From: Nematostella vectensis
Taxonomy: Eukaryota; Cnidaria; Anthozoa; Actiniaria; Edwardsiidae
Length of the DNA stretch: 60,000 nucleotides
Assembly: GCF_932526225.1 (NCBI RefSeq)
Contig: NC_064046.1
Coordinates: 4,466,001 to 4,526,000, forward strand
Direction of reading: 5' to 3'
Shown here in pieces: positions 21,250-36,200 of the stretch. Made by a program: the position numbers and the translations under genes. Every line of letters begins with the position of its first letter. Within the stretch, counting starts at the first letter, position 1. Under the pieces are notes generated by a model. The model was not told the origin of the DNA. It worked only from the letters and a program-made list of their open reading frames with translations, and did no database searches.

Positions 21250-24200
21250 ATGGGAGGTCGATCTGCGAAACAGGGAGCCCATGAGGCGTTTATAAGAAGA
21301 TATGATCTTGAGGGGACTAGGCTGAAACTGGAGAACTCTGAACTGCTCGGCACAAAAATGTATCATGTCGGGCCTGATCTGGTAGATTCTTTAAATCATG
21401 ACTGAGGTCGAAAACACAGCAGCAAAGTGGGCTTACAACAGCTGAGAACAAACAACATCCAAAGCGGTTTTTGAACCGATTTTTTATCTACTTTTCATAG
21501 CAAGCGCAACGGGCTTAGGAAATAAACATGACGAAAAATGAACTAGCGCTTGCAGGCGATACCGTGGTTTCTTTCTATTTTCCTTTCCCTTCGCCACCCT
21601 CGCGCGACCACCACGCTTATTTCCTTTACTTTTCACCAATACCCTTGCTACACAGGCGGTACTAGTAACCGTACGCAACGAAAAAGGTAACGGCAAGGAG
21701 AACGTAGTCTCCTCGCAGCCGCTTTAAGTTTCGGTCACGCAACGTTTTCACAACGTAGATTTGGTTTTCTAAAAAAATTTCGGCCAGCCAGTATCTGCCT
21801 TCTTTAGGTGCTTAGGTTAAGTTCTATATTCAACTGTCGACGCAGACCACAAGATCAGACGCACACCAACAGATAGAGCCCGTACGGTTGTTTTCTTCCT
21901 AAAGCTATTTTATGGTTTAAAAAAAAATAAAGATTAGCGTACAACCTCATTTCTAACATAGCGAACAATGAAAGACAGGCTTGCAGCACACAAGTCCCCG
22001 CCCTAGCTAGACCATGAAACTGGGAGTTTTCACATCGTGTTTTAACCCTGTACAAGCAGCGCCAGCATTGCTGGTGAGACGCTGGCTAAACGTTGGCTCA
22101 GCAACGCTTGCGCAGTTTGAACACCGTGTTGGGAGGTGCTGGCAAGTGTTTGCGAAGTTTTAATTGAGTTCAAAAATTTGTGGCCAACACTTTGCCAGTA
22201 TCTCCTTTGTCTCGTAGTCATTCGAGTATATCACAGCTTTGCTGAAGCAGTTTGCACCCAGCAATGCTGGGCTCGTTTGCATAGTTTATATAGAAAAAAA
22301 TAGCTCGCGTCCGAATAATGCTGTAATTTCAAAAAGAATGAACGTTACCGCATCTATAATGAAAGAAAAAATCGCACATTTTTGGTCGTGAAAACGATAA
22401 ATATGACTGAAATGTATCATGCCGATCACATTCCCACGTGCTACTTTCTAATTATCAGATTAAATTCGTTGTTTTTTATCGTCCTCTTATCACTCGTTGT
22501 CGTGCAAATAACGACTGCTACAACATCAGGAGACAAACAGACCCGAATTTAACCGGAATCCAGCGGAATCTTGGGTTGCCTTTTGAAAACACAAATAAAA
22601 TGATGGAGTCTTGGGTTGCCTTTGGTCCCGTCATGCATCAAACGCCAGTCACGCGTGAACTTATTACCAACATGCTGGCCATGTGTTGGGTTAGTTTACA
22701 AACCGGCCTAACTCCGGCCCAGCACTCCACCAGGATTGCTGGCGAATTTTCGCTTGACTGACTATAAGAAAGGAAATGTCAAAATGGGAAATGCACTTTC
22801 TGACATTTCCTTTGTCTTGTGGTCAGTCGGGCTAGAATTCGCCAAGGTGCTGGCGCAGTTTGCACCGGGGAAAGAGAAAATAAATGTATCAGACACAGTC
22901 AATTTCAGAATGCATTTCACGTCTGGCTTTTCCACAGGTAGCCCAAGCTCTTTCTTTGTCCCAAATGACATTTACGGTAAACATACGGAGAAAAACAAGA
23001 ATTAGTGAAAAATAAAAAACAACTTGTTGAAAAGATGTGTGTAGTCTAGTGTTGTGTTTTTGTTTACTTTTTGTGTGTTCTCTGGCCGTATTAAAGCGCC
23101 CTTTTCAAGATTTAAGATTCACGATTTGAACTCTTACCAGAACGAAGTTCAAGAAGGGACAATGCCCGGACACGTACCGCAAGACAAACTTTGTTCTGGT
23201 AAGAGTTCAAATCTAAGGCTAATCTCACAAACGCAAAATCTTATTTTGTTTTTCTCTTATGTTTACCGTCAATATCATTAGGGACAAATAAAGAGCTTGG
23301 GCTACCTATATTGCGGGACGCGTGTCAGGGCGCGCATAGACTTCATCGGTTGACTTGGCGCGCGCGTAGGAACAAAACGTAACAAAGCCTCATTATCCGC
23401 GTTACATGCTGTCGCTTAGCAGCAAAGAAAACTAACTGAGCTTTTCTGAGAGACACGCCTGCACGATTTGTGCTGATTTGGATCTTTTATCATCTCTTCC
23501 TGAAGGGATACCTTAGTTTTTAGAGGTCCTCCAGGTGGTAATGGGATGTGCACTTAGCTGCTCAGAGTTGGAAAACATTACCGATCAGAAAAGGTGTGTT
23601 GAAAACTTGCAAGGAAATTCTGCTGTGAGGACTTATGATTGATCGGTTGGCTGATTGATTGATATCGGTTGGTTAATTGTGATTGATTGATTTTGATTAA
23701 TTGATTGTGATTGATTGATTATGATTGTTTGTTTGTGACCGACCGACCGCATAAAGCCCTGTATAAACTCGCCAGCATTGCTGGACCAGCGGTGTGCAAA
23801 ATGCCCCAACACATGGCCAGCATGTTGCTCGGTCGGTAGTAAGTTCACGCTGGTCGGTCGGTCGGTGGGGGGACGGGACCAAAGGCAACCCAAGACTCCA
23901 TCATTTTACTTGTGTTTTCAAATGACAACCAAGATTCCACTGGATTCTGGTTAAATTCGGGTCTTTTTGTCTCCTGATGTTGTAGCGGTCGTCATTTTTA
24001 TGACTACGAGTGATAAGAGGACGATAAAAAACAGCGCATTAAATATGATAATTAGAAAGTAACACGTGGGATTGTGTTCTGCAAGATACATTTCAGTCAT
24101 AAATCGGTTTCACGACAACAAATTTGCGATGTTTTCTTTAATTGTACATGCGGTAACGTTTATTCTTTTTGAAATGACAGCATTATTCGGTTGTGAGTAA

Positions 24201-27200
24201 TTTTTTTCTATGAAAACGATGCAAATGAGCCCAGCATTGCTGGGTTCGGGTGCAAACTGCGCCAACAAAGCTACGATATGCTCAAATGACCACGAGACAA
24301 AAAAGATGCTGGCCAAAAGTTTAAACTCAATCACAATTTCGCCAACCTTCGCCAGCTCCCATCAGCACCAGCCAGCACCTCCAACACGGTGTTCAAACTG
24401 TTTCAACATTTCTGGGCCAGCGTCTCGCAGGCAATGCTGGCGCAGTTTGCACGGGGCTTAAGAGGTTAGCTTCCTTTTTTTTGCTCAGACAAAGAGCTCG
24501 TGCTAACGTCAATACTATACAATACCAGGGCCGTAGCAGGGGGTGTGGCACTGGGGGCATGTGCCCCCCCCCCCCCCAATATTTAAAAAAATATAAATAA
24601 ACTCAGAAGGGGCGTGGCTGTGCCTCCAATATTTTCTTAATTTTTCTGTATTGTGCCCCCCCCCCCAACAATCTTACCCGGCCTGCTACGACTCTAAATA
24701 CAATTAACATTATTTACAAGGTCATAATGTACATCAGAGGCACTACTCCTTTACGGCGTTAGAAGCTAGGGGTTCCCAAGAAGAGACCCGAAGCGAAACA
24801 TGAGTCGGTTTATTCCCTTTATTTAACATATACGCAGACCACCTTGTCACTTTACAGCTTGTCTGTAGTTCCAGGATGATGATGATGATGATAATGATGA
24901 ATAAGTTATGATGATGATGATGACGGTGTTGGTGTTGGTGTTGGTGACGATTATGATGATGCTTGTAGTCTTATTACTTGTACCGTAATAACTTATGGGA
25001 AGTCAGAATAATGTTTGATTGCTGGTATAAACGTAACGTAAAAAATGCATTCTAATTTATAGGGAAGTAGAGAAACAGCTACGAGCAAGCCAGCTATGGG
25101 CTGATACACTTGAAATGCAGATTGACAGCAAAGTGAGGTGAGTGAAAGACCTAGTCCTGCTCCTATTCCAAGGCTTTCACCGCGGGTTTCTTTGGGTCTG
25201 GGTCGAGCTCTCCTATTACGTAACAACTCTTAACAGCAACAGGACTCGTTCAGAAACTCGGGTAAGAACGCCTGGAACTATATAGGATGGTTCTTTTGTT
25301 TTTTGTTTTCTATTTTCTCAATAAAACTTATATGATCACCATTGGCTTTGCCATGGCGTTTCTAGAGGCAGAGCTGCACGGGAAATAGCGCGTACATGTA
25401 GCCAAGCCCTTGCAGTAATTAGAGTCCTTTTCTTATTGTTCAACCGCTATTTGTCACCCTAGCAAAATACAATATCTGTTTGAATTTGGAAATAGAAGTA
25501 TAAAATGTTGCTTTTTGATGGCTATATATCGGTATTTTATCACATAATTTGGCTTGATAACAATGACAAAGGTTTGGCTAAAAAGGGCACTTTCAGTATT
25601 TTGCGCGGTTTGAAAAAACTTTAAAATGAGACAAACTCTATTTTCTCGCCAAAGCGCTTTTTATTTCTCAAACATGGAGCTTTACTACATGACATATATA
25701 TTCCAATTTATTTCTATTAGAGAGCTTAGTATGCGAAGAATAGATGTTGAAATGGAACAAGACAAAAACAGAAGTCTGGCCAAGAAAATCTCGTACATGG
25801 AACGAGAGAATGAAATGCTGAGGAAGATGCTCAAACATTCTGAGCAGGAGGGAGAAAAGTTCAGAACAGAACTGATAAAAACCACCACGGAATTAAGGTA
25901 AGCTACACAACCAAGTTTTTCTCCTCTTTTACAAGCATTTAAAACTGTATTATTGATATTTGCGCACTATAAGTTAAGAAATCATCATTTATTATCATCG
26001 TCGTCGTCATTATCATCACTCCATCATCAGGCAATTTTCTTTCATAAACCTGGTTGACAGATGTCAATCTCCAGTCAATCAGTCCTCTTGTCTTATTATG
26101 TCCCTATTCTTCCCGCTTTCATTTTTTTCTTGCCTTCTTATTCTTTATACACCAACCAACCTCGTCTCCTAGTCTTCTATAGGTGATTTTCAATATGACG
26201 GTTGATGACGCCATATTTAAAATTACCCAGAGTACCCAGAGTACCCACTCTCAGCAGGTGGTTACCCGGTGTTTTTATAGCCGCCATCTTGGATTTTGAG
26301 CAAAATGAAAACATCCAAGATGGCGGCTACGAATCGCTCGAGGCAGGTTTTTCGCTATAAAAAAACCGGGTGAATGCCTGCATTGCAGGCTACTAAATCT
26401 CTTATAACCACTACATATCAATATCACTTTTAGCAGCATCGGCATACTTCTTCTTCTACTATGTCAACATTAACACCATCCAATCATTATCACCCGTTGT
26501 CTTTGCTTCCACGCATCAGCATATTTCTTCTTCTACTATGTCAACATTAACACCATCCTATCATTATCACCCGTTGTCTTTTCTTCCACGCATCAATATA
26601 CTTCTTCTTCTACTATGTCAACATTAACACCATCCTATCATTATCACCCGTTGTCTTTACTTCCACGCATCGGCATATTTCTTCTTCTACTATGTCAACA
26701 TTAACACCATCCTATCATTATCACCCGTTGTCTTTTCTTCCACGCATCAGCATATTTCTTCTACTACTTGATGTCAACATTAACACCATCCTATCATTAT
26801 CACCCGTTGTCTTTACTTCCACGCATCAGTATATCTCTTCTTCTACTATGTCAACATTAACACCATCCTATCATTATCACCCGTTGTCTTTTCTTCCACG
26901 CATCAGCATATTTCTTCTTCTACTTGATGTCAACATTAACACCATCCTATCATTATCACCCGTTGTCTTTACTTCCACGCATCAGTATATCTCTTCTTGT
27001 ACTATGTCAACATTAACACCATCCTATCATTATCACCCGTTGTCTTTTCTTCCACGCATCAGCATATTTCTTCTCCTACTATGTCAACATTAACACCATC
27101 CTATCATTATCACCCGTTGTCTTTACTTCCACGCATCAGTATATCTCTTTTTCTACTATGTCAACATTAACACCATCCTATCATTATCACCCGTTGTCTT

Positions 27201-30200
27201 TTCTTCCACGCATCAGCATACTTCTTCTTCTACTTGATGTCAACATTAACACCATCCTATCATTATCACCCGTTGTCTTTACTTCCACGCATCAGTATAC
27301 TTCTTCTTCTACTATGTCAACATTAACACCATCCTATCATTATCACCCGTTGTCTTTACTTCCACGCATCGGCTTATTTCTTCTTCTACTATGTCAACAT
27401 TAACACCATCCTATCATTATCACCCGTTGTCTTTACTTCCACGCATCGGCATATTTCTTCTCCTACTATGTCAACATTAACACCATCCTATCATTATCAC
27501 CCGTTGTCTTTTCTTCCACGCATCAGCATATTTCTTCTTCTACTATGTCAACATTAACATCATCCTATCATTATCACCCGTTGTCTTTTCTTCCACGCAT
27601 CAGTATACTTCTTCTTCTACTATGTCAACATTAACACCATCCTATCATTATCACCCGTTGTCTTTTCTTCCACGCATCAGCATATTTCTTCTTCTACTAT
27701 GTCAACATTAACACCATCCTATCATTATCACCCGTTGTCTTTACTTCCACGCATCAGTATATCTCTTCTTGTACTATGTCAACATTAACACCATCCTATC
27801 ATTATCACCCGTTGTCTTTTCTTCCACGCATCAGCATATTTCTTCTCCTACTATGTCAACATTAACACCATCCTATCATTATCACCCGTTGTCTTTACTT
27901 CCACGCATCAGTATATCTCTTTTTCTACTATGTCAACATTAACACCATCCTATCATTATCACCCGTTGTCTTTTCTTCCACGCATCAGCATACTTCTTCT
28001 TCTACTTGATGTCAACATTAACACCATCCTATCATTATCACCCGTTGTCTTTACTTCCACGCATCAGTATACTTCTTCTTCTACTATGTCAACATTAACA
28101 CCATCCTATCATTATCACCCGTTGTCTTTACTTCCACGCATCGGCTTATTTCTTCTTCTACTATGTCAACATTAACACCATCCTATCATTATCACCCGTT
28201 GTCTTTACTTCCACGCATCGGCATATTTCTTCTCCTACTATGTCAACATTAACACCATCCTATCATTATCACCCGTTGTCTTTTCTTCCACGCATCAGCA
28301 TATTTCTTCTTCTACTATGTCAACATTAACATCATCCTATCATTATCACCCGTTGTCTTTTCTTCCACGCATCAGTATACTTCTTCTTCTACTATGTCAA
28401 CATTAACACCATCCTATCATTATCACCCGTTGTCTTTTCTTCCACGCATCAGCATATTTCTTCTTCTACTATGTCAACATTAACACCATCCTATCATTAT
28501 CACCCGTTGTCTTTACTTCCACGCATCGGCATATTTCTTCTTCTACTATGTCAACATTATCACCATCCTATCATTATCACCCGTTGTCTTTTCTTCCACG
28601 CATCGGCATATTTCTTCTTCTACTATGTCAACATTAACACCATCCTATCATTATCACCCGTTGTCTTTTCTTCCACGCATCAATATACTTCTTCTTCTAC
28701 TATGTCAACATTAACACCATCCTATCATTATCACCCGTTGTCTTTACTTCCACGCATCGGCATATTTCTTCTTCTACTATGTCAACATTAACACCATCCT
28801 ATCATTATCACCCGTTGTCTTTACTTCCACGCATCGGCATATTTCTTCTTCTACTATGTCAACATTAACATCATCCTATCATTATCACCCGTTGTCTTTT
28901 CTTCCACGCATCAGCATATTTCTTCTTCTACTATGTCAACATTAACACCATCCTATCATTATCACCCGTTGTCTTTTCTTCCACGCATCGGCATATTTCT
29001 TCTTCTACTATGTCAACATTAACACCATCCTATCATTATCACCCGTTGTCTTTTCTTCCACGCATCAGCATATTTCTTCTTCTACTATGTCAACATTAAC
29101 ATTATCCTATCATTATCACCCGTTTTCTTTTCTTCCACGCATCAGCATATTTCTTCTTCTACTATGTCAACATTAACACCATCCTATCATTATCACCCGT
29201 TGTCTTTACTTCCACGCATCAGCATATCTCTTCTTCTACTTGATGTCAACATTAACACCATCTTATCATCATCACCCGTTGTCTTTTCTTCCACGCATCA
29301 GTATATCTCTTCTTCTACTATGTCAACATTAACACCATCCTATCATTATCACCCGTTGTCTTTTCTTCCACGCATCAGCATATTTCTTCTTGTACTTGAT
29401 GTCAACATTAACACCATCCTATCATTATCACCCGTTGTCTTTACTTCCACGCATCAGTATATCTCTTCTTGTACTATGTCAACATTAACACCATCCTATC
29501 ATTATCACCCGTTGTCTTTTCTTCCACGCATCAGCATATTTCTTCTCCTACTATGTCAACATTAACACCATCCTATCATTATCACCCGTTGTCTTTACTT
29601 CCACGCATCAGTATATCTCTTCTTCTACTATGTCAACATTAACACCATCCTATCATTATCACCCGTTGTCTTTTCTTCCACGCATCAGCATACTTCTTCT
29701 TCTACTTGATGTCAACATTAACACCATCCTATCATTATCACCCGTTGTCTTTACTTCCACGCATCAGTATACTTCTTCTTCTACTATGTCAACATTAACA
29801 CCATCCTATCATTATCACCCGTTGTCTTTACTTCCACGCATCGGCATATTTCTTCTTCTACTATGTCAACATTAACACCATCCTATCATTATCACCCGTT
29901 GTCTTTACTTCCACGCATCAGTATATCTCTTCTTCTACTATGTCAACATTAACACCATCCTATCATTATCACCCGTTGTCTTTTCTTCCACGCATCAGCA
30001 TATTTCTTCTTCTACTTGATGTCAACATTAACACCATCCTATCATTATCACCCGTTGTCTTTACTTCCACGCATCAGTATATCTCTTCTTGTACTATGTC
30101 AACATTAACACCATCCTATCATTATCACCCGTTGTCTTTTCTTCCACGCATCAGCATATTTCTTCTCCTACTATGTCAACATTAACACCATCCTATCCTT

Positions 30201-33200
30201 ATCACCCGTTGTCTTTACTTCCACGCATCAGTATATCTCTTCTTCTACTATGTCAACATTAACACCATCCTATCATTATCACCCGTTGTCTTTTCTTCCA
30301 CGCATCAGCATACTTCTTCTTCTACTTGATGTCAACATTAACACCATCCTATCATTATCACCCGTTGTCTTTACTTCCACGCATCAGTATACTTCTTCTT
30401 CTACTATGTCAACATTAACACCATCCTATCATTATCACCCGTTGTCTTTACTTCCACGCATCGGCATATTTCTTCTTCTACTATGTCAACATTAACACCA
30501 TCCTATCATTATCACCCGTTGTCTTTACTTCCACGCATCGGCATATTTCTTCTCCTACTATGTCAACATTAACACCATCCTATCATTATCACCCGTTGTC
30601 TTTTCTTCCACGCATCAGCATATTTCTTCTTCTACTATGTCAACATTAACATCATCCTATCATTATCACCCGTTGTCTTTTCTTCCACGCATCAGTATAC
30701 TTCTTCTTCTACTATGTCAACATTAACACCATCCTATCATTATCACCCGTTGTCTTTTCGTCCACGCATCAGCATATTTCTTCTTCTACTATGTCAACAT
30801 TAACACCATCCTATCATTATCACCCGTTGTCTTTACTTCCACGCATCAGCATATTTCTTCTTCTACTATGTCAACATTAACACCATCCTACCATTATCAC
30901 CCGTTGTCTTTTCTTCCACGCATCGGAATATTTCTTCTTCTACTATGTCAACATTAACATCATCCTATCATTATCACCCGTTGTCTTTTCTTCCACGCAT
31001 CAGTATACTTCTTATTCTACTATGTCAACATTAACACCATCCTATCATTATCACCCGTTGTCTTTACTTCCACGCATCAGTATATCTCTTCTTGTACTAT
31101 GTCAACATTAACACCATCCTATCATTATCACCTGTTGTCTTTTCTTCCACGCATCAGCATATTTCTTCTTGTACTTGATGTCAACATTAACACCATCCTA
31201 TCATTATCACCCGTTGTCTTTTCGTCCACGCATCAGCATATTTCTTCTTCTACTATGTCAACATTAACACCATCCTATCATTATCACCCGTTGTCTTTTC
31301 GTCCACGCATCAGCATATTTCTTCTCCTACTATGTCAACATTAACACCATCCTATCATTATCACCCGTTGTCTTTACTTCCACGCATCAGTATATCTCTT
31401 CTTCTACTATGTCAACATTAACACCATCCTATCATTATCACCCGTTGTCTTTTCTTCCACGCATCAGCATACTTCTTCTTCTACTTGATGTCAACATTAA
31501 CACCATCCTATCATTATCACCCGTTGTCTTTACTTCCACGCATCAGTATACTTCTTCTTCTACTATGTCAACATTAACACCATCCTATCATTATCACCCG
31601 TTGTCTTTACTTCCACGCATCGGCATATTTCTTCTTCTACTATGTCAACATTAACACCATCCTATCATTATCACCCGTTGTCTTTACTTCCACGCATCAG
31701 TATATCTCTTCTTCTACTATGTCAACATTAACACCATCCTATCATTATCACCCGTTGTCTTTTCTTCCACGCATCAGCATATTTCTTCTTCTACTTGATG
31801 TCAACATTAACACCATCCTATCATTATCACCCGTTGTCTTTACTTCCACGCATCAGTATATCTCTTCTTGTACTATGTCAACATTAACACCATCCTATCA
31901 TTATCACCCGTTGTCTTTTCTTCCACGCATCAGTATACTTCTTCTCCTACTATGTCAACATTAACACCATCCTATCATTATCACCCGTTGTCTTTACCTC
32001 CACGCATCAGTATATCTCTTCTTCTACTATGTCAACATTAACACCATCCTATCATTATCACCCGTTGTCTTTTCTTCCACGCATCAGCATACTTCTTCTT
32101 CTACTTGATGTCAACATTAACACCATCCTATCATTATCACCCGTTGTCTTTACTTCCACGCATCAGTATACTTCTTCTTTTACTATGTCAACATTAACAC
32201 CATCCTATCATTATCACCCGTTGTCTTTACTTCCACGCATCGGCATATTTCTTCTTCTACTATGTCAACATTAACACCATCCTATCATTATCACCCGTTG
32301 TCTTTACTTCCACGCATCGGCATATTTCTTCTCCTACTATGTCAACATTAACACCATCCTATCATTATCACCCGTTGTCTTTTCTTCCACGCATCAGCAT
32401 ATTTCTTCTTCTACTATGTCAACATTAACATCATCCTATCATTATCACCCGTTGTCTTTTCTTCCACGCATCAGTATACTTCTTCTTCTACTATGTCAAC
32501 ATTAACACCATCCTATCATTATCACCCGTTGTCTTTTCGTCCACGCATCAGCATATTTCTTCTTCTACTATGTCAACATTAACACCATCCTATCATTATC
32601 ACCCGTTGTCTTTACTTCCACGCATCAGCATATTTCTTCTTCTACTATGTCAACATTAACACCATCCTACCATTATCACCCGTTGTCTTTTCTTCCACGC
32701 ATCGGAATATTTCTTCTTCTACTATGTCAACATTAACATCATCCTATCATTATCACCCGTTGTCTTTTCTTCCACGCATCAGTATACTTCTTATTCTACT
32801 ATGTCAACATTAACACCATCCTATCATTATCACCCGTTGTCTTTACTTCCACGCATCAGTATATCTCTTCTTGTACTATGTCAACATTAACACCATCCTA
32901 TCATTATCACCTGTTGTCTTTTCTTCCACGCATCAGCATATTTCTTCTTGTACTTGATGTCAACATTAACACCATCCTATCATTATCACCCGTTGTCTTT
33001 ACTTCCACGCATCAGTATATCTCTTCTTGTACTATGTCAACATTAACACCATCCTATCATTATCACCCGTTGTCTTTTCTTCCACGCATCAGCATACTTC
33101 TTCTTCTACTATGTCAACATTAACACCATCCTATCATTATCGCCCGTTGTCTTTTCTTCCACGCATCGGCATATTTCTTCTTCTACTATGTCAACATTAA

Positions 33201-36200
33201 CACCATCCTATCATTATCACCCGTTGTCTTTACTTCCACGCATCAGTATACTTCTTCTTCTACTATGTCAACATTAACACCATCCTATCATTATCACCCG
33301 TTGTCTTTACTTCCACGCATCAGCATATCTCTTCTTCTACTTGATGTCAACATTAACACCATCTTATCATCATCACCCGTTGTCTTTTCTTCCACGCATC
33401 AGTATATCTCTTCTTCTACTATGTCAACATTAACACCATCCTATCATTATCACCCGTTGTCTTTTCTTCCACGCATCAGCATATTTCTTCTTCTACTTGA
33501 TGTCAACATTAACACCATCCTATCATTATCACCCGTTGTCTTTACTTCCACGCATCAGTATATCTCTTCTTGTACTATGTCAACATTAACACCATCCTAT
33601 CATTATCACCCGTTGTCTTTTCTTCCACGCATCAGCATATTTCTTCTCCTACTATGTCAACATTAACACCATCCTATCATTATCACCCGTTGTCTTTACT
33701 TCCACGCATCAGTATATCTCTTCTTCTACTATGTCAACATTAACACCATCCTATCATTATCACCCGTTGTCTTTTCTTCCACGCATCAGCATACTTCTTC
33801 TTCTACTTGATGTCAACATTAACACCATCCTATCATTATCACCCGTTGTCTTTACTTCCACGCATCAGTATACTTCTTCTTCTACTATGTCAACATTAAC
33901 ACCATCCTATCATTATCACCCGTTGTCTTTACTTCCACGCATCGGCATATTTCTTCTTCTACTATGTCAACATTAACACCATCCTATCATTATCACCCGT
34001 TGTCTTTACTTCCACGCATCGGCATATTTCTTCTCCTACTATGTCAACATTAACACCATCCTATCATTATCACCCGTTGTCTTTTCTTCCACGCATCAGC
34101 ATATTTCTTCTTCTACTATGTCAACATTAACATCATCCTATCATTATCACCCGTTGTCTTTTCTTCCACGCATCAGTATACTTCTTCTTCTACTATGTCA
34201 ACATTAACACCATCCTATCATTATCACCCGTTGTCTTTTCGTCCACGCATCAGCATATTTCTTCTTCTACTATGTCAACATTAACACCATCCTATCATTA
34301 TCACCCGTTGTCTTTACTTCCACGCATCAGTATATCTCTTCTTCTACTATGTCAACACTAACACCATCCTATCATTATCACCCGTTGTCTTTTCTTCCAC
34401 GCATCGGCATATTTCTTCTTCTACTATGTCAACATTAACACCATCCTATCATTATCACCCGTTGTCTTTACTTCCACGCATCAGTATACTTCTTCTTCTA
34501 CTATGTCAACATTAACACCATCCTATCATTATCACCCGTTGTCTTTACTTCCACGCATCAGCATATCTCTTCTTCTACTTGATGTCAACATTAACACCAT
34601 CTTATCATCATCACCCGTTGTCTTTTCTTCCACGCATCAGTATATCTCTTCTTCTACTATGTCAACATTAACACCATCCTATCATTATCACCCGTTGTCT
34701 TTTCTTCCACGCATCAGCATATTTCTTCTTCTACTTGATGTCAACATTAACACCATCCTATCATTATCACCCGTTGTCTTTACTTCCACGCATCAGTATA
34801 TCTCTTCTTGTACTATGTCAACATTAACACCATCCTATCATTATCACCCGTTGTCTTTTCTTCCACGCATCAGCATATTTCTTCTCCTACTATGTCAACA
34901 TTAACACCATCCTATCATTATCACCCGTTGTCTTTACTTCCACGCATCAGTATATCTCTTCTTCTACTATGTCAACATTAACACCATCCTATCATTATCA
35001 CCCGTTGTCTTTTCTTCCACGCATCAGCATACTTCTTCTTCTACTTGATGTCAACATTAACACCATCCTATCATTATCACCCGTTGTCTTTACTTCCACG
35101 CATCAGTATACTTCTTCTTCTACTATGTCAACATTAACACCATCCTATCATTATCACCCGTTGTCTTTACTTCCACGCATCGGCATATTTCTTCTTCTAC
35201 TATGTCAACATTAACACCATCCTATCATTATCACCCGTTGTCTTTACTTCCACGCATCGGCATATTTCTTCTCCTACTATGTCAACATTAACACCATCCT
35301 ATCATTATCACCCGTTGTCTTTTCTTCCACGCATCAGCATATTTCTTCTTCTACTATGTCAACATTAACATCATCCTATCATTATCACCCGTTGTCTTTT
35401 CTTCCACGCATCAGTATAATTCTTCTTCTACTATGTCAACATTAACACCATCCTATCATTATCACCCGTTGTCTTTTCGTCCACGCATCAGCATATTTCT
35501 TTTTCTACTATGTCAACATTAACACCATCCTATCATTATCACCCGTTGTCTTTACTTCCACGCATCAGCATATTTCTTCTTCTACTATGTCAACATTAAC
35601 ACCATCCTACCATTATCACCCGTTGTCTTTTCTTCCACGCATCGGAATATTTCTTCTTCTACTATGTCAACATTAACATCATCCTATCATTATCACCCGT
35701 TGTCTTTTCTTCCACGCATCAGTATACTTCTTCTTCTACTATGTCAACATTAACACCATCCTATCATTATCACCCGTTGTCTTTACTTCCACGCATCAGT
35801 ATATCTCTTCTTGTACTATGTCAACATTAACACCATCCTATCATTATCACCTGTTGTCTTTTCTTCCACGCATCAGCATATTTCTTCTTGTACTTGATGT
35901 CAACATTAACACCATCCTATCATTATCACCCGTTGTCTTTACTTCCACGCATCAGTATATCTCTTCTTGTACTATGTCAACATTAACACCATCCTATCAT
36001 TATCACCCGTTGTCTTTTCTTCCACGCATCAGCATACTTCTTCTTCTACTATGTCAACATTAACACCATCCTATCATTATCACCCGTTGTCTTTACTTCC
36101 ACGCATCAGTATACTTCTTCTTCTACTATGTCAACATTAACACCATCCTATCATTATCACCCGTTGTCTTTACTTCCACGCATCGGCATATTTCTTCTTC

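Noticed and set aside
22042-24461. One single 2.4-kb foldback transposon
   Set aside because: Each arm has its own pair of terminal inverted repeats, so two independent opposite insertions fit better.
25063-25897. CEP89 as identity of the coiled-coil exons, prompted by FAAP24/WDR88 linkage in human
   Set aside because: The predicted protein is far too short and the segments do not resemble what I recall of CEP89; generic coiled-coil similarity is not enough.
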